From Pseudalkalibacillus sp051842935 (GTDB lineage Bacteria > Bacillota > Bacilli > Bacillales > Fictibacillaceae), in assembly GCF_051842935.1 (NCBI RefSeq), contig NZ_JBPXRR010000002.1:169708-233707 (forward strand): a stretch of DNA of 64,000 nucleotides. The letters are read 5' to 3'. Below the pieces are notes generated by a model. The model had not been told where the DNA came from. It made no database searches and saw only the letters and a program-made list of their open reading frames with translations. Positions 8,401 to 16,856 of the stretch are shown here, piece after piece (position 1 is the first letter of the stretch; every line of letters begins with the position of its first letter). The position numbers and the translations under genes are program-made.

Positions 8401-9730
8401 AATCTTCAAGTTTTTCTGTTGCACCATTGATTTGTGTTTGGATGGCATTCATATCCACATTTGTAACGGTATTCAAGTCACCTGACTCTTCACCGCTGTT
8501 CTGTGTGATATCAAGCAATGCGTCTTTATCCAGTCCGGTAATCTCTTCAACATTGATTCCTTCTTGATACATGTTTTGCTTGAAACTTGGATCAAGTGGA
8601 ACCCAGACCTTCTCACCTGTTCGATCACCTGCACCTCGGTAATCCTCATAAGGTACATATGCTTCGACCCAAGTATGTTCCATTCTTACGGCAGTGATTT
8701 TCCCTTGATCAATGACGGTTGCCATTGGAATACCGAGCGATGCGAGTGTTTCAACTGCATGCTTCGGATTTTCTACCCCCACCCAGCTCGTCACTTTTTC
8801 CATTGGGACTTCGACCGTACCGCTAACATAACGTGCCGGGATTTCTTTATAACGTAATAAAGAAATCAGCATCGACGCCTGGTCTACATCGTTCCCGCTC
8901 AATTGCTGCAACGTACCTGTGGCACCTTTTCGGGAACCGTAATAAGGCTCGAATTTCACATTGTTTCTGACAAATTCATAGATTTCCAATGCTGAATCCA
9001 GTGAATCTGCTGTTTCACGGATGTCTTCCGTGAAGGTTGTTTCCGTCGTTTCAGCTAGGTCTTCCTTGGCTGGCGCTTCGCCTTCAATGGAAGCAGCAGT
9101 TAGACTCGCTCCTTCAAGAGACGGCTCTTTTGCCTCAAGATTTACATCCCTGTTCGGAAGTGTATTCCCGATTGGAAATTCTGGGGCTTCTGGCGCCATC
9201 AGCTCTTTGATATCTGCTAGCTGAGCCCTGATTGCTTCTACATCCGTTTCCTGCAAATTCTTAAAGTCAGAGCCCTTCTTGTCAATTAACGTTTCCAAAC
9301 CTGTCATAAGCTGATCCAGCTCGGCCATCTTCTCATTTAGCTCTGCTTCATATTCGGATAAACGTTCAATCGCTTTTTTGTGGTTTTTGACTTTGTCTTT
9401 GTGCTTGTTAAATTCTTGATCGATATCATTGCTGGACGTTTTAATCAACTTTTTCGCGTCTCTGATAAGGGATTTTAAAGTTTTAAGATCCTTTTTATCG
9501 AGTTGCTCGTCCATGTCTTCATAGTACTTGGAAAGCTCTTCTGCAAATTCCTCCAGCTCCGTCTTCGGAAGCTCTTTTCCCTTATCGAATCCTGCACCTA
9601 GTTGCAGAACCTTATCCTTCGACTTAAGGGTTTCTGCTACATAATGGGTAGGAAACCCGAACGAAAAGGAGACAGTGAACAATAACAGGATTGTGATATG
9701 TTTCATCCATCTTTTATATGATTTCTTCAT
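5453..9730 (-). CDS. Secreted polymorphic toxin: transglutaminase-like, HINT, AHH nuclease
   Basis: 1425 residues. Order: signal peptide (~1-33); charged coiled coil (~50-190); acidic linker; transglutaminase-like domain (~240-390); beta-rich region (~430-800); hydrophobic membrane block (~847-945); helical repeats (~990-1120); HINT domain from Cys1128 (CFTAGTKI) to VHN1260; C-terminal nuclease. The nuclease has the AHH signature at residues 1312-1314 (WQAHHIVPVG) plus a later HNGNHLR, typical of the HNH/Endo VII superfamily used as toxin tips. HINT domains cleave themselves and would release the nuclease. The transglutaminase triad is incomplete: His352 and Asp380 are present but the Cys position is Asp281. 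ATG 9730 follows the upstream stop by 2 bases, with GGGAGG inside that gene, so the two are translationally coupled. An Imm11-like gene follows. Export and nuclease action are inferred. Confidence 0.85.
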   Translation of the reverse strand: MKKSYKRWMKHITILLLFTVSFSFGFPTHYVAETLKSKDKVLQLGAGFDKGKELPKTELEEFAEELSKYYEDMDEQLDKKDLKTLKSLIRDAKKLIKTSSNDIDQEFNKHKDKVKNHKKAIERLSEYEAELNEKMAELDQLMTGLETLIDKKGSDFKNLQETDVEAIRAQLADIKELMAPEAPEFPIGNTLPNRDVNLEAKEPSLEGASLTAASIEGEAPAKEDLAETTETTFTEDIRETADSLDSALEIYEFVRNNVKFEPYYGSRKGATGTLQQLSGNDVDQASMLISLLRYKEIPARYVSGTVEVPMEKVTSWVGVENPKHAVETLASLGIPMATVIDQGKITAVRMEHTWVEAYVPYEDYRGAGDRTGEKVWVPLDPSFKQNMYQEGINVEEITGLDKDALLDITQNSGEESGDLNTVTNVDMNAIQTQINGATEKLEDYIKENGLEEASMEEVIGGWEIKEEKLGILPLTLPYKTIAIQDEYSAVSSDMSESVKFSIGGANPFGFNFPGEYDFSYEARAADLYGKRITLSWVPATEEDEQIIAEYGGIFNTPVYMIKVTPVLKMDGKDVATGKPVGMAYTQEFVMEFKAPGMVSEKVKNPVKAGAFYAVGLNYGKIAASELEQVEANLEQLKENVTAETMYTDEAIGEILNGVVKTYFGQLDTTRQLIAEQYEVSSNRLLTEAMTGYDLNVGYLFMSPARVAPGGMYIDVDRNVVSVVSEKGEKQDELSFMLAQGSIESAMEHGIYEQFLGIPSVSTIKVLEEANNRGIPIHTVTKQNISEVLPKLKVSNTIKNDISNAVNQGRIVTIPEENIQYYDWSGTGFIVMDPDSGAAGYMISGGTAGGSTSLAVDIAALVALIDNFIMIISAASLIASGTILGGILGVALAALTIYFMVELLNNMYAYYINGDSSAGDAIITEAILSIAGAIGGSVLAKIFPGLNKAVTELYQKVSQRIANKQIADRLANEFSEDFVLEVVEKSGTDSLSTADTLIKKLQNSNVSKELIERAGKEYGTDGLSDLQKLTDRGLTGSQITKILDEGIPLDDAVRLADHNIMPENYATHWINNGIESNAFVKALNQGFTLDELAKLSDLGFKPSHIEAIGIKTSEDLDNYLQMWKVACNCFTAGTKIMTDDGTKSIEDIEIGDLVLAKNTDTGEVAHKPVTRLFENQVDETYKLKIADETITTTSDHPFWIDGKGWVETSDLQVGDRIETHTGKYLPINQIHQIEEPATVYNFTVDGFHTYYVSDLGILVHNENCIDPYFYKDNVIGKTVDDTTSGTPSQRLGKNLLEAGIKQPEKIGDKSWQAHHIVPVGSKYTKEARDLLAKYNIKINSATNGVWLPNIPGYSKYFDPDWDGGMFIATHNGNHLRSYYKYVNERIIETVNRNLGGNEQEIADAIEDTLQVIRKELLTSKILLHSY

Positions 9731-9732
9731 GG

Positions 9733-12700
9733 TTACTCTCTACCTCCCATATACCATTGGGCTTGGAAAAGGCTCATCACATTCTCCAGGCTCCAACGCA
9801 TTTGATCCTGGTCTGCCTTTTGCAATCCTTTGATGATTTCAGCAATGGCATTTTCCAGCTCAGTTACGGAGGTAGGTGGGTTGGATTCATACTGTTTTAA
9901 CTGCTCCGCTAATGTTTTCAGAACACCCTTTGATTTAGAGCTTTCAATGTTTTGGATAGCAGTTTGAAGTAGTGTCTGTGCACTATCTTCCACTTGAATG
10001 AAAATCTCCTCATTTTGAAGGGCATGATAGTCACCTTGCTCCCAATAACCGTTTTCTGTGATGAATGAATACGTTCCAGCTTCAGAAGGCGTCGAAATCA
10101 TATATCGCAGAACGGCTTCTTCATCCTGTTCCAATGTCTTTCTCCAAATCAAAGTGTCATTTTGTAACGTAAAATCAATCGGATCGATTACAGTAACCCC
10201 AGCTGGAATTTGCTCCGTAATCTTGGCGTCGATTGGTCCCGTCAGCGCCTTTACGCTCACTTCTATCAATTGCCCGTCACCTGGTGCAGGAGTGGATCTT
10301 TTCGGAGTTACTTTTTCGACGATCTTACCGACTAATGTTTCAGGTGCGATGCCTTCAAGCTGACGTACATCCAAACCAATATGGACAGCAGTACCCTTTC
10401 CATATTCATTGGCGATGACGACAGGTTTTGAGTTTCCATCGTTCAGTTCAGCCCACACTTCAGCAGTCGTCAAATCGTACCGTTGCCCTTTGCCTGTATA
10501 CGTTCCTTTCATGTCTGCATATAGATTGGAAGTAACTGCTTTTCCGTTCGCATTAAAGCTTCCGTTCAGCTTTGCTCCAAATACATCTGAGACCTTCAAA
10601 TCAGCCAGGTTGGCATTATTTGTGACGATCAACTGATGACCGTTATGGACCTTTGCTAACAGCTCTTGATCGGATAGACCAGTCAATGGCTGTTGAATAT
10701 CTGTAATCAAGTACACGTTGTATTTGCTTGAACGAAGCTCTTTGATGAAATCATCTTTATTGGATACGACCTTCGAATAATCCGCTTTTTCTTTCAAGAG
10801 TGGCTGGATCCAACTGTTTTCATCTGCATTCTCTGTCCAAACAAGGATACGTGAGCCTTCTTTGATTTGTTTTTCAACATGAATCGGACTTCGTACTGTA
10901 AAGGAATTGCTTCCGATCGGTATGAGCTGTCCGTTTTCAAGCTGTGTACGCAGAACGACAAGATAGCTCCCTAACGGTAATCCGGCAGTCTCGTACGAAT
11001 AGGCTCCTGAGTGCTTGCCACTCACATCTAGGCTGACTTTTTCATCGAATGTATGAATGACTTCTTCTGTGATTGGATCAACGATCAATACTTCTGCATT
11101 TATATTTTCAATCTTGCTGTTGCCGTCATTTTCAAGCGAATACGTGATCTCAGCTTGCTGACCGATGATAAGGTTTGATTTTTCAATCTCTATCTGTCCG
11201 ATCAATCCTCGTCCGGTTGATGCCGAAGAGAGAATTTCAAACGTTATCTCATTAGATGTCTGGAATTCCGATCCATCCCAAACCTCTGTCTTGACTGTAT
11301 AGACGCCTGGCACTGCCTGTCCGTTATCCCAAGAAAATGATCGGTCTAACGTTTGTTGTGCATTGATGAACGGGATCTGCTGTTCCTTTTCAAACAGGAT
11401 TTCTTGATCAGCGTTCACAATGGTAGTCCGGACGATGAAATCATCGAAATTTTTGTTGATCGATTCATTATGGAGGCGATTGGTTATGATTACATCTTCT
11501 CCAGATGGATATTCAGCTTTATCCGTTGTAGTTGTTACCTTTAATCCTCCGAAAGGAACAATAGAAAATTGTGTCGTCGTTTCACTGACAATGATTCCTT
11601 CATCTTTCAACGTCACCTTGACCCCGTAATTTCCTGTATAAGTCGTTCCTGTATTCCAGGTCATTTCATAGGTAGAGGTTCCTTTTGCTTCAAGAGCATC
11701 GATGGCATACATACCAGCATGTTCAACAAAAGACCCGTCCTCATCGACAATGTCGACTGTTGCAGTCAATTGTCTTTCTTCTTCGGTATTGTTTTGGACT
11801 TCTATACCGATTTGAATATCTTCATTCGCGGTGTAGGTCGTTTGATCAAGTTGTATGGTCGTCTCTAAAGAATCCGTCACGCTGACTTGAAGATTCTCTA
11901 ACGGTATATTCTTCTGCTCACCGCTTGAGTCCGTATAATCCAGATGTGTATTCTTCGTCACATCAACGGTTTCACCCGGTACAAATGATTGGCCATTCAT
12001 AGCTAGTGAAATCTGTTCGATTTGGTTCATGACAATGAGGCTGTAATCCCATTCAACCGTCGTCGTTCCATTTTCGTTGTCCAAGACTCTGGTCGGTACT
12101 GGACTGGATTCTGCTGAATCAATCGAAATAGAACTTGGCAGAGTGGTGGACAGGGTCACATTTTTCCCTGCCAGGTTGAAGATTTCTCCCCCTATTTCAT
12201 CCATCATTTGTTCCAGTTCTTCTGGAGTCGGGCTATAACGATAGGTTCCTCCTGTCGCAGTTGCGATCGTCTCCATGAGATATTGATCGACTCCTGAACC
12301 CAGGCCGATTGTATGGATGGTAATCCCTGCTTCTGCGGCTCTTTCTGCTTCTCTTATTGCGTAATAACGCGACGATTCTCCGTCTGAAAGCAGAACGATG
12401 ACTTTTTCACGATCAGGGTTGCTTTCATCATTGTAAAGACTTCTTGCCTTGCTTATACCGGAATGGATCGATGTTCCGCCGGAAGCATAGGCACGATTGA
12501 TTGCTGTCTTTAACAATTCCTTATCTGACGTGAAATTCTGAATTAAGGACGCCCAATAATTAAAGAAGATGACAGCGCCACGATCTTCAGATTGAATCAA
12601 TTCCACCATCTTTTTTGCAGCTTTCTTTGTTTGTGTAACAGATCCAGACATACTTCCAGATACGTCCATTACAAATGTCATATCTATAGGTGTACGTTCT

Positions 12701-14412
12701 GGCTGATCAGGTGAGCCAAGTCCTTTAAGTATGTAAGATGCGGTGATGTTGTCAGAACCAGGTGTCACAAATTTTTTATCCAAGAATTGTTCCGCTTCCA
12801 CTCTTGTTGGCGGTGGTGGTGGCTGGACTTCGAATTCCTTTGTCGTTTCTACGATAAGCTGGTCTTTTTCATAGATGAATGTCTTGATGGTATATTTGGC
12901 AGCTTCCTCTACGTTTGGCTGGAACACCAGCATGTTCGTATTTACGATTGGCTTATCCACTTTGCAGATGATGTTCTTCTCTTCTGAAGCAATCAGCTCA
13001 CCTGCTGGATCATAAACTTCTACCCTTTGGCGAACTTCTCCATCAATATTGCTGGATTGAAGGAGTGAGACTTGGACATTCACGTCTTCAGGCTTACCGA
13101 CTGTCGTATTTTCAGGAGACAACTGAATCGTTGCGTTTTCGATTTTGAATGTCGGTAGGACTGTAATTGGCTTTTTACTCGTTGCGGCAATCTTCCCAGT
13201 TTGTTTATCCTTGATTTGTACGATTACCTTATACTCCCCAGGTGCGTGATCTCTGACTTCCCAACGCAATTCCTCTTCCACATTGACCGCTTCAATGTCT
13301 CCACCAGGTGTTTCAATAAATGCAAGAACTTGTACATTCCCGGAGGCGGAATCGTAATTTGGTTTGATCAGCATGGTTTCATAAGCAGAGAATTCGGTGG
13401 CTGGAATCTTATCTGTTTCTGAAATCTTATATAGTTCGATATCTGAAATGGATACACTTGTAGCTTCAAGGTAAGATTTCAAAGATTGCAGTGCTAACAA
13501 GGTCAGATACGGATCGTCTTCCCAACTCCCGTTTTCTTTTTGAACGGAAAGGACCTTTTCATGCACCCGATTCACTGGCTGAAGGCCATCGGTTTGTAAA
13601 ATAGCCTGATAGGCTGTCAGGGTCCGTTGGAAAGCGACACCTTCCATTCCCATAGTCTGATCTTCTTGTTGCAAAGAAAGAAGATAATCACCAGCATGCT
13701 TGAGAGAGGCTAAGATTTCTTTCGAGGTTGAACCGCTGGTTACGAGATAATCATTAAGAAGTAGAATGGTTCGTGAGGTGACGATGGCATTGCCTGGTCC
13801 TTTTTGATTGAAAGCCCAGCTGCCATCTTCAAGTTGTTCATTCAAGAGGTAGGTAATTGCTTTCTGAATTGAAGCATCATTACCTTCTATGTTGTTGATG
13901 AGTTCATTAAGTACTAAAACTGTGTCAAAAACATCACTTTCATATCCTTCCGCAGCTCCCCAACCCCCATCAGGATTTTGTGAGTTTAGGAGTTTGCGAA
14001 TTGAGTTCTGGCGAGATTCACTATCTTTAATAAACGGGAGAGTTCTCACCATGAAATCGTTGTTAGGATATTCCTGACTTTCTAGCCAGGCTGATGCTTT
14101 TGTTAGTGCTCCTTCGTCGATTGAATAGGATTGAAGGTATTTTGCAATTTCAGAGGTGTTCCTTATTTTTTCGGCAGGAGCAGTACCCCAATTACCTTCT
14201 TCGTTTTGGTTCTCGATCAACCAGCTTTCTGCCTGTGTAATCACCTGTTCAACTGCTTCACTATCTGAAGCTGATACAGATGCTGTCATCCCTTCAGTCA
14301 TGTTTTGCTGTTGAGCTTGTCCCATAGATGGAAACACAGTAAAGAAAATCAAATTACAAATTACTGCATAAAGTAATACTCTTTTACTGTACAACTGTTT
14401 AAAATTGAACAC
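9733..14412 (-). CDS. Large secreted VWA protein with terpene-cyclase-like repeats
   Basis: 1559 residues with a signal peptide (~1-33, cleavage near MGQAQ). Residues ~50-325 hold at least five helical repeats of the prenyltransferase/squalene-cyclase type, with QNEEGNWG, QNPDGGWG, QLEDGSWAF and QKENGSWE turns. Beta-sandwich segments follow, then a von Willebrand factor A domain (~575-750) with an intact metal site: DVSGSMS at ~582, a later T in GGTSIHSG, and LLSDGES. Several CARDB/Ig-like modules and an alpha/beta domain (~1255-1400) follow, then a helical tail. I see no LPxTG motif or C-terminal membrane anchor, so it is probably secreted or retained by binding. AAGGAGG precedes ATG 14412. 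It is the first gene of the toxin unit; a role as carrier, adhesin or scaffold for the downstream toxin is inferred from coupling. Confidence 0.85.
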   Translation of the reverse strand: MFNFKQLYSKRVLLYAVICNLIFFTVFPSMGQAQQQNMTEGMTASVSASDSEAVEQVITQAESWLIENQNEEGNWGTAPAEKIRNTSEIAKYLQSYSIDEGALTKASAWLESQEYPNNDFMVRTLPFIKDSESRQNSIRKLLNSQNPDGGWGAAEGYESDVFDTVLVLNELINNIEGNDASIQKAITYLLNEQLEDGSWAFNQKGPGNAIVTSRTILLLNDYLVTSGSTSKEILASLKHAGDYLLSLQQEDQTMGMEGVAFQRTLTAYQAILQTDGLQPVNRVHEKVLSVQKENGSWEDDPYLTLLALQSLKSYLEATSVSISDIELYKISETDKIPATEFSAYETMLIKPNYDSASGNVQVLAFIETPGGDIEAVNVEEELRWEVRDHAPGEYKVIVQIKDKQTGKIAATSKKPITVLPTFKIENATIQLSPENTTVGKPEDVNVQVSLLQSSNIDGEVRQRVEVYDPAGELIASEEKNIICKVDKPIVNTNMLVFQPNVEEAAKYTIKTFIYEKDQLIVETTKEFEVQPPPPPTRVEAEQFLDKKFVTPGSDNITASYILKGLGSPDQPERTPIDMTFVMDVSGSMSGSVTQTKKAAKKMVELIQSEDRGAVIFFNYWASLIQNFTSDKELLKTAINRAYASGGTSIHSGISKARSLYNDESNPDREKVIVLLSDGESSRYYAIREAERAAEAGITIHTIGLGSGVDQYLMETIATATGGTYRYSPTPEELEQMMDEIGGEIFNLAGKNVTLSTTLPSSISIDSAESSPVPTRVLDNENGTTTVEWDYSLIVMNQIEQISLAMNGQSFVPGETVDVTKNTHLDYTDSSGEQKNIPLENLQVSVTDSLETTIQLDQTTYTANEDIQIGIEVQNNTEEERQLTATVDIVDEDGSFVEHAGMYAIDALEAKGTSTYEMTWNTGTTYTGNYGVKVTLKDEGIIVSETTTQFSIVPFGGLKVTTTTDKAEYPSGEDVIITNRLHNESINKNFDDFIVRTTIVNADQEILFEKEQQIPFINAQQTLDRSFSWDNGQAVPGVYTVKTEVWDGSEFQTSNEITFEILSSASTGRGLIGQIEIEKSNLIIGQQAEITYSLENDGNSKIENINAEVLIVDPITEEVIHTFDEKVSLDVSGKHSGAYSYETAGLPLGSYLVVLRTQLENGQLIPIGSNSFTVRSPIHVEKQIKEGSRILVWTENADENSWIQPLLKEKADYSKVVSNKDDFIKELRSSKYNVYLITDIQQPLTGLSDQELLAKVHNGHQLIVTNNANLADLKVSDVFGAKLNGSFNANGKAVTSNLYADMKGTYTGKGQRYDLTTAEVWAELNDGNSKPVVIANEYGKGTAVHIGLDVRQLEGIAPETLVGKIVEKVTPKRSTPAPGDGQLIEVSVKALTGPIDAKITEQIPAGVTVIDPIDFTLQNDTLIWRKTLEQDEEAVLRYMISTPSEAGTYSFITENGYWEQGDYHALQNEEIFIQVEDSAQTLLQTAIQNIESSKSKGVLKTLAEQLKQYESNPPTSVTELENAIAEIIKGLQKADQDQMRWSLENVMSLFQAQWYMGGRE

Positions 14413-14718
14413 ATTATATCCCTCCTTGTCATTTTTTCAATTTTAATATCGACCCTAAGAACCACTATCGAATGAGAACAAAGAACCATTTAATGGATTT
14501 ATTTGTAATTTATAAGATTTTTTTCAAGTAATCTGGGTGTAAAGGCTATTCTAGTTAATAGAAACAAAGGGTCATAGTGCCTAGAACTAGAACTGCGTGG
14601 AATACGTTTTCTCATTTACAATTATATTGGGTATATAACCTTACCCCTGTAATGATTTTTTTGAAAAGATTTGAGGTGGAATTGTGAAGTGGTTAATGGG
14701 GTGGGCTCGTAAAAACGA
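14413..14718. other. Leader region of the toxin operon
   Basis: About 300 AT-rich bases between the terminator of the S4-domain gene and the VWA gene. It must carry the promoter of the toxin operon. TATATA- and TATAAA-like boxes are present but no spacing convincingly fits a sigma-A promoter. The only firm element is AAGGAGGGA just before ATG 14412. Confidence 0.4.
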
Positions 14719-14758
14719 TAAAAAAAGCAAGCCCGAAGCGTTGACCGCTCAGGGCTTG
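14719..14758 (-). terminator. Rho-independent terminator after the S4-domain gene
   Basis: Minus-strand hairpin AAGCCCTGAGCGG...CGCTTCGGGCTT followed by GCTTTTTTT, just 7 bases past the stop codon of the S4/zinc-ribbon gene. Confidence 0.8.
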
Positions 14759-14764
14759 TTTACG

Positions 14765-15259
14765 TTATAGCATAATCAAGATTTGGTCTGTGGTTTTTAA
14801 CTTAGTCGAGGGTTTGATTGGTCGGTTGTTGATCTGGATCGTTCCTTCCTGGATGCGTTTGTTGATTTCCGTACGGCTCCATTCATCGATTTGTTTGGCA
14901 ATCGTTTTATCGATTCGGAAGTTTCCTTCGACTTCAGATAACTCTATCTGGACTTGTTCAATCCCTTTATCCGCATATTCTTCAATAGGGATCTTACATA
15001 CTTCGTTGGTTGCTTCTTTCTCCTCTTCCACCACTCTTGCGTGGCCGGTATAGGCCTGGTAGATCTCCAGCTTCTTGTTCCATGTATGGTTCTTTTCACA
15101 TTTATAGATGGCGAACCGGTAGATGTTCTTTCCATTCGCGTTATGGCGGCGGATCATCGTGTCCGTGAACTGGACTGTCTTTCCACAGTTGCTGCAATGT
15201 TTTTCAATCGTCATATCTTGTGCCTCTTGAAGAGACCATGTCATTTGTACGTTCTGCAT
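14765..15259 (-). CDS. Zinc-ribbon plus S4-like RNA-binding protein
   Basis: 164 residues. N-terminal CSNCG and a later CEKNH suggest a small metal-binding ribbon (about residues 21-57). The C-terminal ~45 residues (IDEWSRTEINKRIQEGTIQINN, quoted in part: SRTEINKRIQEG) match the S4 fold: an RxxxxxxI-GxIxxNxxxxK pattern ending in DQILIML. S4 domains bind structured RNA, as in RluD-type pseudouridine synthases and ribosome quality factors, but no catalytic domain is attached here. Start ATG 15259 follows GAGGTGAAGG; a GTG 9 bases upstream lies within that site. Probably a cytoplasmic RNA-binding protein; substrate unknown. Monocistronic, with its own terminator. Confidence 0.6.
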   Translation of the reverse strand: MQNVQMTWSLQEAQDMTIEKHCSNCGKTVQFTDTMIRRHNANGKNIYRFAIYKCEKNHTWNKKLEIYQAYTGHARVVEEEKEATNEVCKIPIEEYADKGIEQVQIELSEVEGNFRIDKTIAKQIDEWSRTEINKRIQEGTIQINNRPIKPSTKLKTTDQILIML

Positions 15260-15339
15260 TTCCTTCACCTCGTTTTAGATGTAAGGAAACGTAACGCTTC
15301 TATTTGGACACCTTGCAGTATGAAGTTTTTTGAGCAATA

Positions 15340-15367
15340 TAAAAAGGTTCCCCGAATAAGGGAACCT
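15340..15367 (-). terminator. Rho-independent terminator
   Basis: Minus-strand hairpin AGGTTCCC-TTATTC-GGGGAACCT followed by TTTTTATATT. It lies ~28 bases past the stop of the small 48-residue frame and ~220 bases past the flavodoxin-like gene. Confidence 0.75.
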
Positions 15368-15395
15368 CAGAATCTGTACATGCTGCAGATTTCGG

Positions 15396-15542
15396 TTACG
15401 TTCCTTTGTAATGGGTTTGAGACAGACCGCTCCCGTTCAGCACGCCTTCAAAAAAGCTGCTTCGGTAAGCGTCTATATCCAAAATGTGTTCCATTACAAA
15501 GTAGTTGTTGGCATACAGGTAACCTGAAATCCTTTCTTCCAA
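15396..15542 (-). CDS. Possible 48-residue protein
   Basis: A short frame starting at TTG 15542 with GAGG 9 bases upstream and ending just before a good terminator. The product (LEERISGYLYANNYFV at the start, ending SQTHYKGT) is Tyr-rich and not obviously membrane-bound. The terminator placement is the main support; codon content alone would not prove it. It lies immediately downstream of the flavodoxin-like gene and could be co-transcribed. No family recognised. Confidence 0.3.
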   Translation of the reverse strand: MEERISGYLYANNYFVMEHILDIDAYRSSFFEGVLNGSGLSQTHYKGT

Positions 15543-15590
15543 ATAGATTAACCTCAGTTTACTAGATTGTTCCAGTTTTGGCAATATGGT

Positions 15591-16211
15591 TTACGCCATC
15601 ACATTCCCTTCAGCTGGGATCGGGTTTTCTTTCAGGATGCGTGCCATGTGCATAAGATTATGGGTCATCGTTTTGACATTGTTTTGTGTAAAGTCGTTAT
15701 CGCGTCCTGCTTCCATATAAGACGGACCAGGACCCGCTTCTCCAACCCAATAGGTATCCACGTTCGGTGGTATCGTGAAACCGATGTGAGATAACGCATA
15801 TAAAATCGAGCGGGCGGCGTTCTTCGCACCGTCTTCGTTTCCGGTGATGACGACGCCTCCGACTTTGTTGTAGTAAACCGCTTGTCCTTTTTCATTCGTA
15901 TGATTGCTTGCGCCGTAAAGGCGTTCGATTGCGTGTGCCGCGATACTGCTCTTTTCACCTAACCAGAGCGGCGTTCCGATGATCAGGATGTCGGCTGCTT
16001 TCACTTTTTCATAGATTTCAGGCCAGTCATCCCCTTCGCCCGTGTTGTCGGTGATGCCGTAGCCGATGTTGTAATCCGCCAGCCGGACAATATCGTAGGT
16101 CACATCGTGATCCTTGAAGATCTTCAGGGATTCATCGATCAAGGCTTGAGTGTGGGACGTTTCATCGCTTTTCTTCAAAGAACAATTGAGTACGACAGTA
16201 TGTAGTTGCAA
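15591..16211 (-). CDS. Flavodoxin-fold NAD(P)H-dependent FMN reductase-like protein
   Basis: 206 residues with the flavodoxin-like order of the NADPH-dependent FMN reductase family. A first strand LHTVVLNCSLKKSD is followed by a loop that usually holds the FMN phosphate, then ADILIIGTPLWLGEKSS at the second flavin loop, and GGVVITGNEDGAKNAARSILYAL. Such proteins reduce quinones, azo or iron-sulphur substrates with FMN in the cytoplasm; the substrate here cannot be read. Start TTG 16211 is supported by AAAGGAGGAGA 6-8 bases upstream. It is divergent from the lipoprotein gene on the other strand. Confidence 0.8.
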   Translation of the reverse strand: MQLHTVVLNCSLKKSDETSHTQALIDESLKIFKDHDVTYDIVRLADYNIGYGITDNTGEGDDWPEIYEKVKAADILIIGTPLWLGEKSSIAAHAIERLYGASNHTNEKGQAVYYNKVGGVVITGNEDGAKNAARSILYALSHIGFTIPPNVDTYWVGEAGPGPSYMEAGRDNDFTQNNVKTMTHNLMHMARILKENPIPAEGNVMA

Positions 16212-16325
16212 GAATGATCTCCTCCTTTAACTTCGTATAGGGTTCATTCCCTTAATCCGAATACATTAATCCTCGGCTCAGTATGGTAAAATGTGGGCAA
16301 CACATGGCATGGAGGTGTTGGGTTG

Positions 16326-16826
16326 ATGCGCATGAGTTGGCAGATAGTTGTTTCGGCGTTGGTTCTTTTGATGGTCGGCTGTACGGCGGAGGAAACGATG
16401 GAGAAGAAGGTCGTTTTACCAGAAGATGCTCCTGACTTTGTAAAAGTGGAAGATATTGAAGCAATCGACTGGGACCGAACAGCAAGTGAATTCGGAGACC
16501 GGGGCATGATTGGAAATGAGGGTAAGACTGGGATCATTGGTGCTGATATGCCCGTTTTGGAAGGTCAGAAATGGATGTGGCACTTGTGGGATGTATCACC
16601 AGGTGAAGAAATGACAGTGGTCGGTGTACATAAAGATACAAAATCCGTTGAGAAAGTACTGACGAATCCTTCGAAAGAGACCTACTGGTCGTTGGAACTA
16701 GCTGGGCCGAATAACGGTGCTGATGTTCATCGACCTTCGAATGTACGTGTATCGAAAGAAGGGAAATGGGCTTTCCTCGTCTATGTGAATGGAGAATTGC
16801 ACGACGTTGTGGTGAAGGAAGTATAA
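16326..16826 (+). CDS. Lipoprotein, DUF4871-like
   Basis: 166 residues with a lipoprotein signal peptide (SWQIVVSALVLLMVGC; the Cys is about residue 18), so it would be anchored to the outer face of the membrane. The mature part has FGDRGMIGNEGKTGIIGAD and KWMWHLWDVSPGEEMTVVGVH, a pattern I associate with the DUF4871/YhfM group of Bacillus lipoproteins; this is from memory and moderate. Start ATG 16326 follows GGAGGTGTTGGGTTG; an adjacent TTG is possible. A terminator follows directly. Function unknown. Confidence 0.6.
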   Translation: MRMSWQIVVSALVLLMVGCTAEETMEKKVVLPEDAPDFVKVEDIEAIDWDRTASEFGDRGMIGNEGKTGIIGADMPVLEGQKWMWHLWDVSPGEEMTVVGVHKDTKSVEKVLTNPSKETYWSLELAGPNNGADVHRPSNVRVSKEGKWAFLVYVNGELHDVVVKEV

Positions 16827-16856
16827 AACGCCCTGGATTCAATCCAGAGCGTTTTT
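16827..16856 (+). terminator. Rho-independent terminator (bidirectional position)
   Basis: ACGCCCTGGATTCAATCCAGAGCGT hairpin followed by TTTT, between the convergent lipoprotein and GrpB-like genes; it overlaps the last codons of the latter. Confidence 0.75.

Noticed and set aside
14954..15565. A 203-residue plus-strand open frame across the S4-domain gene and the terminator region
   Set aside because: Antisense to the S4-domain gene, crosses a terminator, and has no ribosome binding site.
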